From the NCBI GenBank assembly GCA_016223085.1, contig JACRPS010000004.1:124001-188000 (forward strand): 64,000 nucleotides of DNA, read 5' to 3'. Under the pieces are notes generated by a model. That model made no database searches, was not told the origin of the DNA, and was given only the letters and a program-made list of their open reading frames with translations. Shown here piece after piece: positions 34,342 through 43,043 of this stretch; the stretch's first letter is position 1, and each line of letters opens with the position of its first letter. This DNA is from Chloroflexota bacterium. GTDB lineage: Bacteria; Chloroflexota; Anaerolineae; Aggregatilineales; Phototrophicaceae. Position numbers and translations under genes: made by a program.

Positions 34342-35756
34342 CACTGGTATTGCGTCGTACCCACCATTATATCTGGGCCGGACTGGCGGGACTCGGCCTC
34401 GGTCTGGTATCCCTGCTGTCGCCGCTGCTGGCGCTGGCTGTGATGGTCGCCGGGGTATTCCTTGTCACGGCGCTACGGCATCCTACCCTGCTGCTGTACG
34501 TGCTGGTGGCGGCAGTGGTCTTTCTGTCCGGGATGCCACGCGGCGATCTGATTCCGCTGTTTATCCCGAATGAGCCGATGCTGGCGCTGGCAGCGGGCCT
34601 CGGTGTGTTCATCGTATTGATGAAGCCACCCAAGACCTATGTGTCCCGGCTGGTGTTTGCCGCCTGTATCCTCCTCATCCTGGGCACAGCCGTGATTCCC
34701 CTGATTGCTTACCGCGTGCGGGGTTTCGGTTTAAGCACGTCGGATATGTTCAGTCTGATGGCGCCGACACAGTATCTCGTGCTGGCATGGCTGTTCGCCT
34801 ACCTGCCGGATACTGACGCCGACCGGCATAACCTCGTCCAGTGGATGCTGTTCTGCGCCTCGATTGTGGCGTTTATTGGTCTGCTCCAGGCGGCGAAGGT
34901 CGGGCCGGTCGTCGAGTTGTTAAAACAGTGGTATCCCTCGCCGCACGAAGAAGATGCGCTGCAGCTAGGGCGTATCACCTCGCTGCTGGGCGCGTGGAAC
35001 TCGCTGGGCAACTTCCTGATGATTAATCTGATCGTGATCCTGTCGTTACAGAACCAACCGCGCCGGCGGCTGCACAGCCTGAACATGCTGGCTGCGCTGG
35101 TGCTGTGCGGCGTGGCGCTGATCGCATCCGGTTCTTACGCCAGCATCCTCGGCCTGCTGGTCAGTCTGTTTATTATCAAGGTCTTTGACCGGCGCGGCTA
35201 CAAGGTGGTGTTGCTTCTGCTGTTCGGGTTAGCCGTCGGCGCGGTGCTGCTGCAATCGCTGGTGATGGAACGGCTGGCATACCAGTACCGTGAAGGCGGG
35301 CTGGTCCCGGAAACGCTGCTGTATCGCTTCGAGGTGTGGCAGAAGGTATACCTGCCGATCATCCAGAAAAATATCATCTGGGGAGTCAGCCCCACCTTCA
35401 CCGGCTATGTCACCTGGGGCTGGGCGGAAAGTCAGTACCTGTACCTGTTATTCCGTTCCGGGCTGGTGTCTCTGCTGGCTCACCTGACGTTCGTGGGAAT
35501 CATGCTCGTCTGGGCCTACCGGCGCATCCGGTCGAGCGACGGTCTAAGCCGGAAACTGGCAACGGCAGTATTCACCATCCTGCTGGCGCTGACCATCATG
35601 GGTTTCACCAACGAGGTTTTCACCAGTTCGGGCGCGATTGATTACGTCTGGATGCTGATCGGTCTGGCGGCGGCGGAACCCCTGCGGCGTTACCGACTGG
35701 TCAAACTGGAACGCACCTATCTGCTTGTGCCAGAGGAAGCGGTTGTATCGGTATAA
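34338..35756 (+). CDS. O-antigen ligase/polymerase-like membrane protein (Wzy)
   Basis: This 472-residue integral membrane protein has about 10-12 predicted transmembrane helices. It also has a large external loop (about 290-380) with the conserved WGWAESQYLYLLFRSG region typical of Wzy/WaaL proteins. It would polymerise lipid-linked repeat units at the outer face. Its place between glycosyltransferases and a flippase supports the polymerase role over a ligase. The start overlaps the upstream stop by ATGA. Confidence 0.85.
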   Translation: MTLVLRRTHHYIWAGLAGLGLGLVSLLSPLLALAVMVAGVFLVTALRHPTLLLYVLVAAVVFLSGMPRGDLIPLFIPNEPMLALAAGLGVFIVLMKPPKTYVSRLVFAACILLILGTAVIPLIAYRVRGFGLSTSDMFSLMAPTQYLVLAWLFAYLPDTDADRHNLVQWMLFCASIVAFIGLLQAAKVGPVVELLKQWYPSPHEEDALQLGRITSLLGAWNSLGNFLMINLIVILSLQNQPRRRLHSLNMLAALVLCGVALIASGSYASILGLLVSLFIIKVFDRRGYKVVLLLLFGLAVGAVLLQSLVMERLAYQYREGGLVPETLLYRFEVWQKVYLPIIQKNIIWGVSPTFTGYVTWGWAESQYLYLLFRSGLVSLLAHLTFVGIMLVWAYRRIRSSDGLSRKLATAVFTILLALTIMGFTNEVFTSSGAIDYVWMLIGLAAAEPLRRYRLVKLERTYLLVPEEAVVSV

Positions 35757-35767
35757 GGAAACAGTTT

Positions 35768-36742
35768 ATGGCAACCCCCATTCTGACGATCGTCTGGGCG
35801 CCGCATGAAGGACGCACGGCCATGTTTGCCCGGCAGCTTAACGCGCCGCTGCACAACATTCACTATCTGCTGTACAAGCGTCCCTACGTTGCGCCCTTTA
35901 AATACATCGCGCAGGCGCTTAAAACCTGGTGGGTACTGGCGCGGCAGCGCCCGCGTTACGTCTATGTAACCAACCCGCCGGTGTTTGCGACGATGTGCGT
36001 GTTTGCCTTCTGTAAGCTCACCGGCACGCGCTTCATCATGGACACCCATCCGCCGGCGCTGTACTCGCGCAAGTGGGGCTGGTCGGTGCCATTGCAGCGG
36101 CTGATGGCACGCTTTGCCTATGTCAACGTGGTAGACCAGAACCGCTTTAAGACATTGTTTGAGTCGTGGGGCGCGCGGGCGGTTGTCCTGCAAAATCCGC
36201 CGAAGAACCCCCCGTTTACGGCAGTTACGGATATGTCATCCGGCTTCTTTGACATCACGGTGGTGAACACCTTCGCCGCCGATGAACCGCTGGACATCAT
36301 CCTGCAAGCAGCAAAGCAACTGCCCGACGTGCGCTTTTTTGTGCTGGGTAACAAGCAGATGGCGCCGCCCGATGCCCTCATCAGTGCGCCGAAGAACGTC
36401 ATTTTCACCGATTACCTGCTCGGGGATGCTTACTGGAGCCGACTGGCGAATTCGCGCGCGGTGATGGTGCTGACAACCTATCCGTATTCGCTGCTGGGCG
36501 GGGCGCAGGACGGCGTGGCACTGCGAAAGCCGCTGATTCTGTCCAACCAGCCGGCGCTGACTGAGTACTTCACCAAAGGCACGGTGTTTATCGAAAACAC
36601 GGTTGAGGGGATTATCACCGGCGTGCAAACGTTGCAGGCACGCGAAGACACGCTGAAACAGGAGGTTCAGGAACTGGCTGATGAACAGTGTCGCCAATGG
36701 GAAGCCAACTTTCAGCAGTTTAAAGCGCTACTTGAGCAGTAG
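35768..36742 (+). CDS. Glycosyltransferase (GT4-like)
   Basis: This 324-residue protein has a GT-B-like arrangement. Its N-terminal half has RYVYVTNPPVFATMCVF and FIMDTHPPALYSRKW, and its C-terminal half has FFDITVVNTFAADEPLDIILQAAK. This is similar to cytosolic glycosyltransferases of the beta-1,4-mannosyl or TagE type. No transmembrane helices are expected. An AAGGA site lies 9 bases before the ATG. The exact family is uncertain. It fits the assembly of a repeat unit together with the adjacent GTs. Confidence 0.75.
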   Translation: MATPILTIVWAPHEGRTAMFARQLNAPLHNIHYLLYKRPYVAPFKYIAQALKTWWVLARQRPRYVYVTNPPVFATMCVFAFCKLTGTRFIMDTHPPALYSRKWGWSVPLQRLMARFAYVNVVDQNRFKTLFESWGARAVVLQNPPKNPPFTAVTDMSSGFFDITVVNTFAADEPLDIILQAAKQLPDVRFFVLGNKQMAPPDALISAPKNVIFTDYLLGDAYWSRLANSRAVMVLTTYPYSLLGGAQDGVALRKPLILSNQPALTEYFTKGTVFIENTVEGIITGVQTLQAREDTLKQEVQELADEQCRQWEANFQQFKALLEQ

Positions 36743-36749
36743 TAAATCC

Positions 36750-38027
36750 ATGATTGAACGCCTGAGACACCGCGCCAACACGCTCGATCTGAGCCTCATC
36801 AAAACCTCAACGGTGCTCACCGTTGGCATCACGGTGGCGCGGCTGCTGGGATTCGGTTTTTCGCTCATCCTGGCGCGGCTGCTCACACCAGACGACTACG
36901 GCCTGATTCAGTACACCATCACGCTGGCAGGCATTGTCGCCATCGGTACGCAGCCATTCGCGCAGCATGTCCTGGCGCGGTTCACCAGCCAGCACCTACA
37001 GGATCAGGAGCAGTTATCGCGCTTTCTGAATACGGCGTGGTGGGTGCTGGCAGGTGTGTTTGGCGTAACCCTGTTCATCGCCGTGCCAGCGTTGGCACTA
37101 TCGAATAGGTTGAGCCTCGGCGTTATGGCGGTGTTTATTGGCATCACCGCGTTTTACACCTACTACGGACTGGCGCGCGGCTTTATCGCGTCGTACCGGC
37201 TGCTGGCCGCTTACCTGGGCAGCAACTTTGTGCAGCTTGTGCTGATCTTCATCGTTTACGCGCTGCTGCGAAACCGTTCCACCCAGCCGGCGCTGCTGAT
37301 TTACGGGCTGTCCTATTTCCTGCCACTGGCGGTGCTGCAGGCGGTCGCGCCGTTGCCCTTCCATTTCCGGCTGGCGCTGCCGGACCCAGCGATCTTTCGC
37401 CGCCTGCTCCGTTTTTCTGCCCCGATCTGGATTTCCCACGCCGCCTACATCATCTACGCGGCAATTGACGTGCTGCTGCTGGAACACTATTTGCAGACGG
37501 CAGCGGTAGGCATTTACGTCCTGACCAAAACGCTGACAACGCTGTTTGGCTTCGCGCCGATGGCAATTGCCACGATTCTGCTGCCGCGTATCACGGCTTC
37601 GCCGCGCCAGCAGCGCTTACAGCTCTTAAAAAACGCAATGGCGCTGGCATTGGCGGCCAATGCGGTACTACTGCTCGGATTTCTGCTCACCTACCGCTGG
37701 TTTATCACCCAGTTTTTCGGGCCAGATTACGTCCTGCCGCTGGTCGCCGTGACCATGCTGGCCGTTGCGGAAATTACGTTTGGCCTGCACGGTATTATCA
37801 CGGCGGCGGTGGTGGGCGTTGACCAGGCCCATCTGGAAACTATCAGCCGGATTGTGATCGTCATCACGGCGGTCATCGTTGGCGCGGCGGCTGTGCCGGC
37901 GCTGGGCATCACCGGCGCAGCACTAACCGCGCTCACCAGCGCAGCAGTCGCCATGCTGACCTACGCGGTCGCCGGGCTGCGCTGGTATCGCCAGAAACAG
38001 GCCCTACAGGTAACCGAAACTGTCTGA
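36750..38027 (+). CDS. Polysaccharide flippase (Wzx/MATE-like)
   Basis: This 425-residue protein has 12 to 14 predicted membrane helices and resembles the Wzx/RfbX family, which moves lipid-linked repeat units across the membrane. Family-like segments include LLTPDDYGLIQYTITLAGIV near the N-terminus and IWISHAAYIIYAAIDVLLL in the middle. The ATG at 36750, 7 bases after the upstream stop, gives a sensible start; a longer frame begins inside the previous gene. It completes the Wzx/Wzy pathway with the transferase at 28025 and polymerase at 34338. Confidence 0.88.
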   Translation: MIERLRHRANTLDLSLIKTSTVLTVGITVARLLGFGFSLILARLLTPDDYGLIQYTITLAGIVAIGTQPFAQHVLARFTSQHLQDQEQLSRFLNTAWWVLAGVFGVTLFIAVPALALSNRLSLGVMAVFIGITAFYTYYGLARGFIASYRLLAAYLGSNFVQLVLIFIVYALLRNRSTQPALLIYGLSYFLPLAVLQAVAPLPFHFRLALPDPAIFRRLLRFSAPIWISHAAYIIYAAIDVLLLEHYLQTAAVGIYVLTKTLTTLFGFAPMAIATILLPRITASPRQQRLQLLKNAMALALAANAVLLLGFLLTYRWFITQFFGPDYVLPLVAVTMLAVAEITFGLHGIITAAVVGVDQAHLETISRIVIVITAVIVGAAAVPALGITGAALTALTSAAVAMLTYAVAGLRWYRQKQALQVTETV

Positions 38028-38060
38028 TTTCGTTCATCAAGCAGGTTTAGAGGTCGTCGT

Positions 38061-38942
38061 ATGAGGCAATCTGTCAAACTGGTCGTCCTGATCCCGGTTG
38101 GCACGATCAGCAACAAAAACCGTTTTGAGTACATGGTAGATACCATCGAAAGCATTATTCACTATACCACCCCGAACCGGCGCATCATCATTCAGGACAA
38201 TTCCAGCCCGCTGCATCTGGGCGAAAAGCTACGGCTGATTTTCCCGGAACTGATTGTCGTCCGCGCGCCGGAAAATTACCTGCTGGGCGGCGGCCTGTAC
38301 AAGGCGGAGTCGCTGGCACTCCTGCACATCGCGGCGGCGTACCGCTTCCAGGTGCTGTTTAAGATGGACACCGACGCCATCATGCTCGGCTATGGTCTGG
38401 AAGACGACGCCATCCGCTTCTTTGAGGACCATCCCGATGTCGGAATCATGGGTAACTACTTCTACGACGGCGTTGGGGCGGCCTGGCCGCGCGAACGCCT
38501 GCTGTACGAAACCAGCCACCTGGGCTGGCTGGAAAATCGCAAACGCTGTGCCCGGCTGCGTTACTATCTTCAAATGGCAAACGCTAACGGTTACATCCCC
38601 GGCGAGCACGTTCTGGGCGGAATGGCGATTTATAACCCCCGCTTTATCGAAAAACTGGTGCAGGGGGATTTCCTGCTGCGCGAAGAACTGCGCCAGAGCA
38701 AACTTCAGGAAGACCATCTGTTTGGGCTACTGTGTAAGGCCAGTGGGATGCACCTGGCCTCATTCAGTTACCCGGATTACCCGTTTCAGGTCGCCTGGCA
38801 GGAACTGCCCGCCGCCCCTCACGAACTGATGGAACGGGGAGTCAAGGCGGTTCATTCCACTCGCCAGTGGAACGACCTGAACGAAGACCAGATTCGGGAG
38901 TACTTCCGTATGCAGCGGTCGGCCTATGCGATGGGGGCATAA
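38061..38942 (+). CDS. Glycosyltransferase family 2-like
   Basis: This 293-residue GT-A fold protein begins with KLVVLIPVGTISNKNRFEYM and has the metal site KMDTDAIML (DxD) near residue 108. It has a long C-terminal part with HVLGGMAIYNPRF, which is similar to repeat-unit glycosyltransferases. An AGAGG site is upstream. It abuts the GT39 gene without a gap. Donor and acceptor are unknown. Confidence 0.83.
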   Translation: MRQSVKLVVLIPVGTISNKNRFEYMVDTIESIIHYTTPNRRIIIQDNSSPLHLGEKLRLIFPELIVVRAPENYLLGGGLYKAESLALLHIAAAYRFQVLFKMDTDAIMLGYGLEDDAIRFFEDHPDVGIMGNYFYDGVGAAWPRERLLYETSHLGWLENRKRCARLRYYLQMANANGYIPGEHVLGGMAIYNPRFIEKLVQGDFLLREELRQSKLQEDHLFGLLCKASGMHLASFSYPDYPFQVAWQELPAAPHELMERGVKAVHSTRQWNDLNEDQIREYFRMQRSAYAMGA

Positions 38943-40520
38943 ATGGAACTGACGATTCTGCGCAGCCGACCGATAACACTGCCTCATGCCACTGCCCTGC
39001 TGGCGCTGCTGGCCGTCGTCCTGCTGGCAGCAGTGGTGCGTTTTGCCGATCTGGGGACGGAAAGCTACTGGCTGGACGAAATCATCATGGCCCGACTGAC
39101 CAGCGGCGAACTGGAGCCAATGCTGCGCCATTTAGCGGAAGGCGACCGACCGCCGGTATTTGTGCTGCTGGGGTACACCTGGTCAAGTGTCTTTGGCACG
39201 AGCGAAGCAGCGACACGGTCGCTGTCAGCCACAGCGGGAGTCCTGTCGGTCGTGGTCTTTTACGCCATCACGCAGCGGCTGTTAAAGACGCCGGTTGCAC
39301 TGATCGCCTGCTGGATTATGGCGCTGTCCGCGTTCCAGATTCATTACTCGCAGGAATACCGGTATTACATGGTATTCCAGCTTGCGCTGCTGCTGACGGT
39401 CTATTGTTACCTGCGGGTGCTGGATACCGGCCACTGGCTGGATATGCTCCTGTATGCAGTGTCCAGCATCATCAGCCTGTACGTACATACTTACGCGGTC
39501 TTTTTCCTGGCCGGGCTGGCGCTGCACTTTCTGCTCCACTGGCGGCGGTTTGCACCGCTGCGACGGCGCTGGGTTGTGGCCCAGGTCGTAATCGCCGTTG
39601 CGATTGCGCCGCGCCTGTGGTCAACCGTATCCGGCATGATGAGTGACGGCAGCAGCGAAGCCGAATTACTCAGCGGTGGCACGCCGGTCACGGACTGGGT
39701 GCCCGCACCGCCCCTGTACGCTCCACTCCGGTCGCTGGTGAATTTCCTGTTTATTGAACGCAGCATGGTAAGCTGGTGGTTGATCGGCGCTGCCGCGCTG
39801 GCCGTACTGCTTGGTACGCTGTTGTACCTCCGGCACACCGGGCTATCATACTGGCGTGGTGAAGCGACGATGTTTGTCCGCCGCGCGCGAGCTGCCGTCA
39901 TCCGATTCGACTGGCGGCTGACGCTGCTGGCCGTGTGGCTGGTGGTGCCGATTGCCCTGCCATTTATCGTGTCGAAGGTGTTCGCGCCGATGTACCTTGA
40001 CCGCTACGTGATCGCGGCGGCGCCGGCCTGGTATCTGGTGATCGCGGCTGGCCTGTACGCGGCGCGGCGACTCGTACCGGTGGCGCTAACGGTGAGCGTG
40101 CTGACCGTGCTGCTGCTTGGGTCGCTATATACGTATTACAGCGCGCCCCAAAAGGAACAGTGGCGTGAAACGGCAGCCTATGTCAGCCAGCACGCACGCC
40201 CCAGTGAACCCATCGCACTTGCCTACGGTCGCCTGCCGCGTGACGCCTACAATGTGCGCGACAGCTTCTACTGGTATTATCCAACGGCAGCGGTTTCCAA
40301 CTGCTTTGTAGATGTTTGGCAGCCCGCTACAGCGGTCACACGTGAACTGGCGGACTGTTCCGCGGGACAGCGGCGACTGTGGCTAGTGGTGTACCAGGAC
40401 CGGCAGAACACAGATACCAGTTGGCTACCCGGCGTGTTGGCTGCGGGACTTAAACTGCGCGATACCCGGTCATTCGTTGGCACATCGGTATATCTGCTGG
40501 AACTACCAGCAGGGCAATAA
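38943..40520 (+). CDS. GT39/ArnT-like integral membrane glycosyltransferase
   Basis: This 525-residue GT-C protein has about 10-12 helices. A YWLDEII motif in the first external loop carries the Asp/Glu pair that is catalytic in GT39/ArnT enzymes, which use polyprenyl-phosphate sugars. A large periplasmic or external C-terminal region follows residue 400. It is likely to add a sugar to the exported glycan or to a lipid or protein. The ATG directly follows the TAA of the preceding gene. Confidence 0.85.
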   Translation: MELTILRSRPITLPHATALLALLAVVLLAAVVRFADLGTESYWLDEIIMARLTSGELEPMLRHLAEGDRPPVFVLLGYTWSSVFGTSEAATRSLSATAGVLSVVVFYAITQRLLKTPVALIACWIMALSAFQIHYSQEYRYYMVFQLALLLTVYCYLRVLDTGHWLDMLLYAVSSIISLYVHTYAVFFLAGLALHFLLHWRRFAPLRRRWVVAQVVIAVAIAPRLWSTVSGMMSDGSSEAELLSGGTPVTDWVPAPPLYAPLRSLVNFLFIERSMVSWWLIGAAALAVLLGTLLYLRHTGLSYWRGEATMFVRRARAAVIRFDWRLTLLAVWLVVPIALPFIVSKVFAPMYLDRYVIAAAPAWYLVIAAGLYAARRLVPVALTVSVLTVLLLGSLYTYYSAPQKEQWRETAAYVSQHARPSEPIALAYGRLPRDAYNVRDSFYWYYPTAAVSNCFVDVWQPATAVTRELADCSAGQRRLWLVVYQDRQNTDTSWLPGVLAAGLKLRDTRSFVGTSVYLLELPAGQ

Positions 40521-40526
40521 GCAGCC

Positions 40527-41582
40527 ATGAGGGGAGCATCCGATTGGCCGAACCCCCGGTGGTTGCCAAGGGCGCTGGTCCACCTGTTTGAACTGGTCAG
40601 CGTCATCTATCTGGTGGCGCTGGCCGGGTTTATGGGGCTGCGGCTGGCGCTGCCAGAACGCTGGTGGGTACTGTTCCTCGCCAATTTTATGCCGTTTTAT
40701 TTTCTGCCGGCCTTTGCGTTGCTGGCGCCGGCGCTGCTGCTGCGCCGGTACCGGCTGGTGCTGCCCCTACTGGTCATCGCTGTCGGTGGGCTGGCCCTGT
40801 TCGGGTCGTACTTTATGCCGCGCGCAGCAGCCGCATCATCCGGTTTTACACTTCGCCTGCTCACCTTCAACGTTTCACAATCCAATCGCGCTCCAGCACA
40901 GGTTGAAGATTGGCTGCGCGGCCAGTCCTACGATGTGGTGTTTCTCCAGGAACTGACACCAGCGTGGGCGCAGCGGCTGGCGCGATTGCGCGATCGGTAT
41001 CCGTATCAGGTTACTACCCCCACGATGGCCGTCCTGTCCCGTTTTCCCCTGCAAACCGCTGCGGATGATTTGACCGCTGCCGCACCTTTTGTTAAGATGC
41101 GTCTTGCAGCGATCGGACATACTGTCACGCTGTATAACGTCAGCCTGCCTACACCGCTGCGAGCTGAACCACGCCAGCGGCTGCCCTATGTGGTGGAACC
41201 GGCAGTCACTGCCGTGTGGGATATGTCCCTGAGTTACGACGAAACGCGCCGTGACCGGGGTATCGAGCAGTTAATCAGACAGTTGGACGCGGAACAGGGG
41301 TATGTCATCGTGGCCGGAGATTTTAATATGAGCGATCAGACGGCGGCCTATAACCGGCTGGCCTCCCGGCTGCGCGACAGTTTCCGTCAGGCAGGCTGGG
41401 GGTTGGGCACAAGCTGGCCGGTGTTTCAGGTCTGGGGACTGCCCGCCGTACTGCCGCCGCTAGTGCGCCTGGACTATATCTGGACCAGCGACAATATACG
41501 GACCGTTCAGGCCTGGCAGGGGAAATATCTCGGCTCCGATCATCTGCCGCTGGGCGCCGCTATCGCACTCTCCCCGTCTTGA
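40527..41582 (+). CDS. Membrane-anchored endonuclease/exonuclease/phosphatase (EEP) protein
   Basis: This 351-residue protein has an N-terminal membrane part of three helices (about 20-40, 45-75 and 78-95). The EEP catalytic domain that follows shows LLTFNVSQSN, VFLQELTP, AGDFNMSD, LDYIWTSD and SDHLPLGA, the metal and catalytic residues of the fold. The active domain is likely to face outside. EEP enzymes cut nucleic acids or phosphodiesters, including lipid-linked or teichoic-type phosphates. In an EPS cluster a phosphodiester in the glycan or carrier is a more likely target than DNA (inference). Confidence 0.85.
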   Translation: MRGASDWPNPRWLPRALVHLFELVSVIYLVALAGFMGLRLALPERWWVLFLANFMPFYFLPAFALLAPALLLRRYRLVLPLLVIAVGGLALFGSYFMPRAAAASSGFTLRLLTFNVSQSNRAPAQVEDWLRGQSYDVVFLQELTPAWAQRLARLRDRYPYQVTTPTMAVLSRFPLQTAADDLTAAAPFVKMRLAAIGHTVTLYNVSLPTPLRAEPRQRLPYVVEPAVTAVWDMSLSYDETRRDRGIEQLIRQLDAEQGYVIVAGDFNMSDQTAAYNRLASRLRDSFRQAGWGLGTSWPVFQVWGLPAVLPPLVRLDYIWTSDNIRTVQAWQGKYLGSDHLPLGAAIALSPS

Positions 41583-41611
41583 CAAACACGGCTCGGACAC
41601 GAGGTTAGGCA

Positions 41612-43000
41612 ATGAGACATCATCGTTTTACAGGCTTGATTCTGGCCGTCCTGTTCCTTCCGATAATACTGGTGCCACTACAAACCAGCACCGCGCAGCA
41701 GGAGACAACCCCCACTCCGTATTATGTCAGTTCCCCCAACGGGATTAACGTGCGGATGAAAGCCAGCACCGACGCGCCAGTGTCTGTGACCTTGCAACCG
41801 GGTGCGATTGTGAGTGTCGTCGGGCAAACCGAGGGGGAAAGTATCAACGGCAATCCGACCTGGTTCATTGTGACCATCAACGGCGAAACCGGGTTTATTC
41901 ACAGTTCGCTGCTGCGTCCGCGTTCACCGGATATGCCACCTCCCGCCACCATCGAACCGGCCAATTCCCGTGAGCCGGCCAACCCGAACGCCACGCCGGA
42001 AGCAGTGGCGATTCTGGCCTATCTGTATGAACTGCCGGAGCGCCGGAACAAACGGGTGATCGCCGGACAATTCGGCGCGTATGGCGATGGCACGAGCCGG
42101 GAAACGGCGGAAAAACAACTGCAAAAGGTTTACGATCAGTCCGGCCAGTGGCCGGCGTTGACCGGCATGGACTATGCCCGCTGGATGGACAATGCCAGCT
42201 TCGATGAACCGAATGGTTTCCTGATTGACCAGTGGCAGCAGGGCGCGCTGGTGAATATTAGCTGGCACGCCGCCAACCCCTGGACGGGTGGCAACTCGAA
42301 TGACTGGGCCAACACGGCCACCAGCAACCCGTATGACACCCGCAGCGTGCGCGAACTGACCATTCCGGGCAACGCCGCCTATGATCGCTGGATAACCATG
42401 CTGGACAAGGTGGCGTCCGGTTTGCAGGACTTGCAGGATGCGGGTGTGGTGGTGCTGTGGCGTCCACTACACGAGATGAACGCAGGTTGGGCCTGGTGGC
42501 ACCGCCAGAACCCGGAGGACTTTAAAGCGTTGTGGCGGCAGATGTTTGATTACCTGACGCACGAGAAAAAGCTGAACAATCTGCTGTGGGTCTACAGCCC
42601 GAACACCAACCACAGCGAATGGGACTTCGGCTCAACTTACTATTATCCGGGACCAGATTACGTAGACATTGTTGGACTGGACAAGTACATGGACCTGGAC
42701 GAGGACCCGGTGCAACTCAACCGCTATGGCGAGTACGATGACCTGCTGAAAACTGGCAAGCCGATTGGCCTGTTTGAGTTCGGCCCACTGCCAGCCAGCG
42801 GCGAAGGCTGGGACACGGTGAAGTACAATTACGACAACCTCATCCGTGATATCAAGGAGTTGTACCCCCGCCTCGTGCTGTTCCAGGCGTGGGAATACGT
42901 GTGGCAGATGGGCAACCACAACAACGTAGATGAACTGATGAACGACCCCTGGGTGATCGTGCGCGGCGACCTGCCGGATTGGGAAGAAGAAGCCAGATAG
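41612..43000 (+). CDS. Secreted GH26 endo-mannanase-like hydrolase with SH3b domain
   Basis: This 462-residue protein has a signal peptide (residues 1-28, cleavage near STAQ). An SH3b-like domain follows at about 38-105 (GINVRMKASTDAPVSV, GFIHSSLL), then a Pro-rich linker, and residues 130-462 are a GH26 catalytic domain. The acid/base Glu is in RPLHEMNAGW (E288) and the nucleophile in LFEFGP (E389). GH26 members cut beta-1,4-mannan or related glycans. Placed at the end of the EPS cluster, it may trim the cell's own polymer. Its stop lies inside a palindrome. Confidence 0.92.
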   Translation: MRHHRFTGLILAVLFLPIILVPLQTSTAQQETTPTPYYVSSPNGINVRMKASTDAPVSVTLQPGAIVSVVGQTEGESINGNPTWFIVTINGETGFIHSSLLRPRSPDMPPPATIEPANSREPANPNATPEAVAILAYLYELPERRNKRVIAGQFGAYGDGTSRETAEKQLQKVYDQSGQWPALTGMDYARWMDNASFDEPNGFLIDQWQQGALVNISWHAANPWTGGNSNDWANTATSNPYDTRSVRELTIPGNAAYDRWITMLDKVASGLQDLQDAGVVVLWRPLHEMNAGWAWWHRQNPEDFKALWRQMFDYLTHEKKLNNLLWVYSPNTNHSEWDFGSTYYYPGPDYVDIVGLDKYMDLDEDPVQLNRYGEYDDLLKTGKPIGLFEFGPLPASGEGWDTVKYNYDNLIRDIKELYPRLVLFQAWEYVWQMGNHNNVDELMNDPWVIVRGDLPDWEEEAR

Positions 43001-43024
43001 GGACATAGCGGCGCTATGTCCCTA
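42998..43024. repeat. Palindrome TAGGGACATAGC-ggc-GCTATGTCCCTA
   Basis: Perfect 12-base arms (42998-43009 and 43013-43024) flank 3 bases between two convergent genes, and the TAG stop of the GH26 gene opens the left arm. It may act as a two-way terminator or be a copy of the same small repeat family as 7912-7936. Confidence 0.6.
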
Positions 43025-43043
43025 CCGTATCCATTCGATAGAC

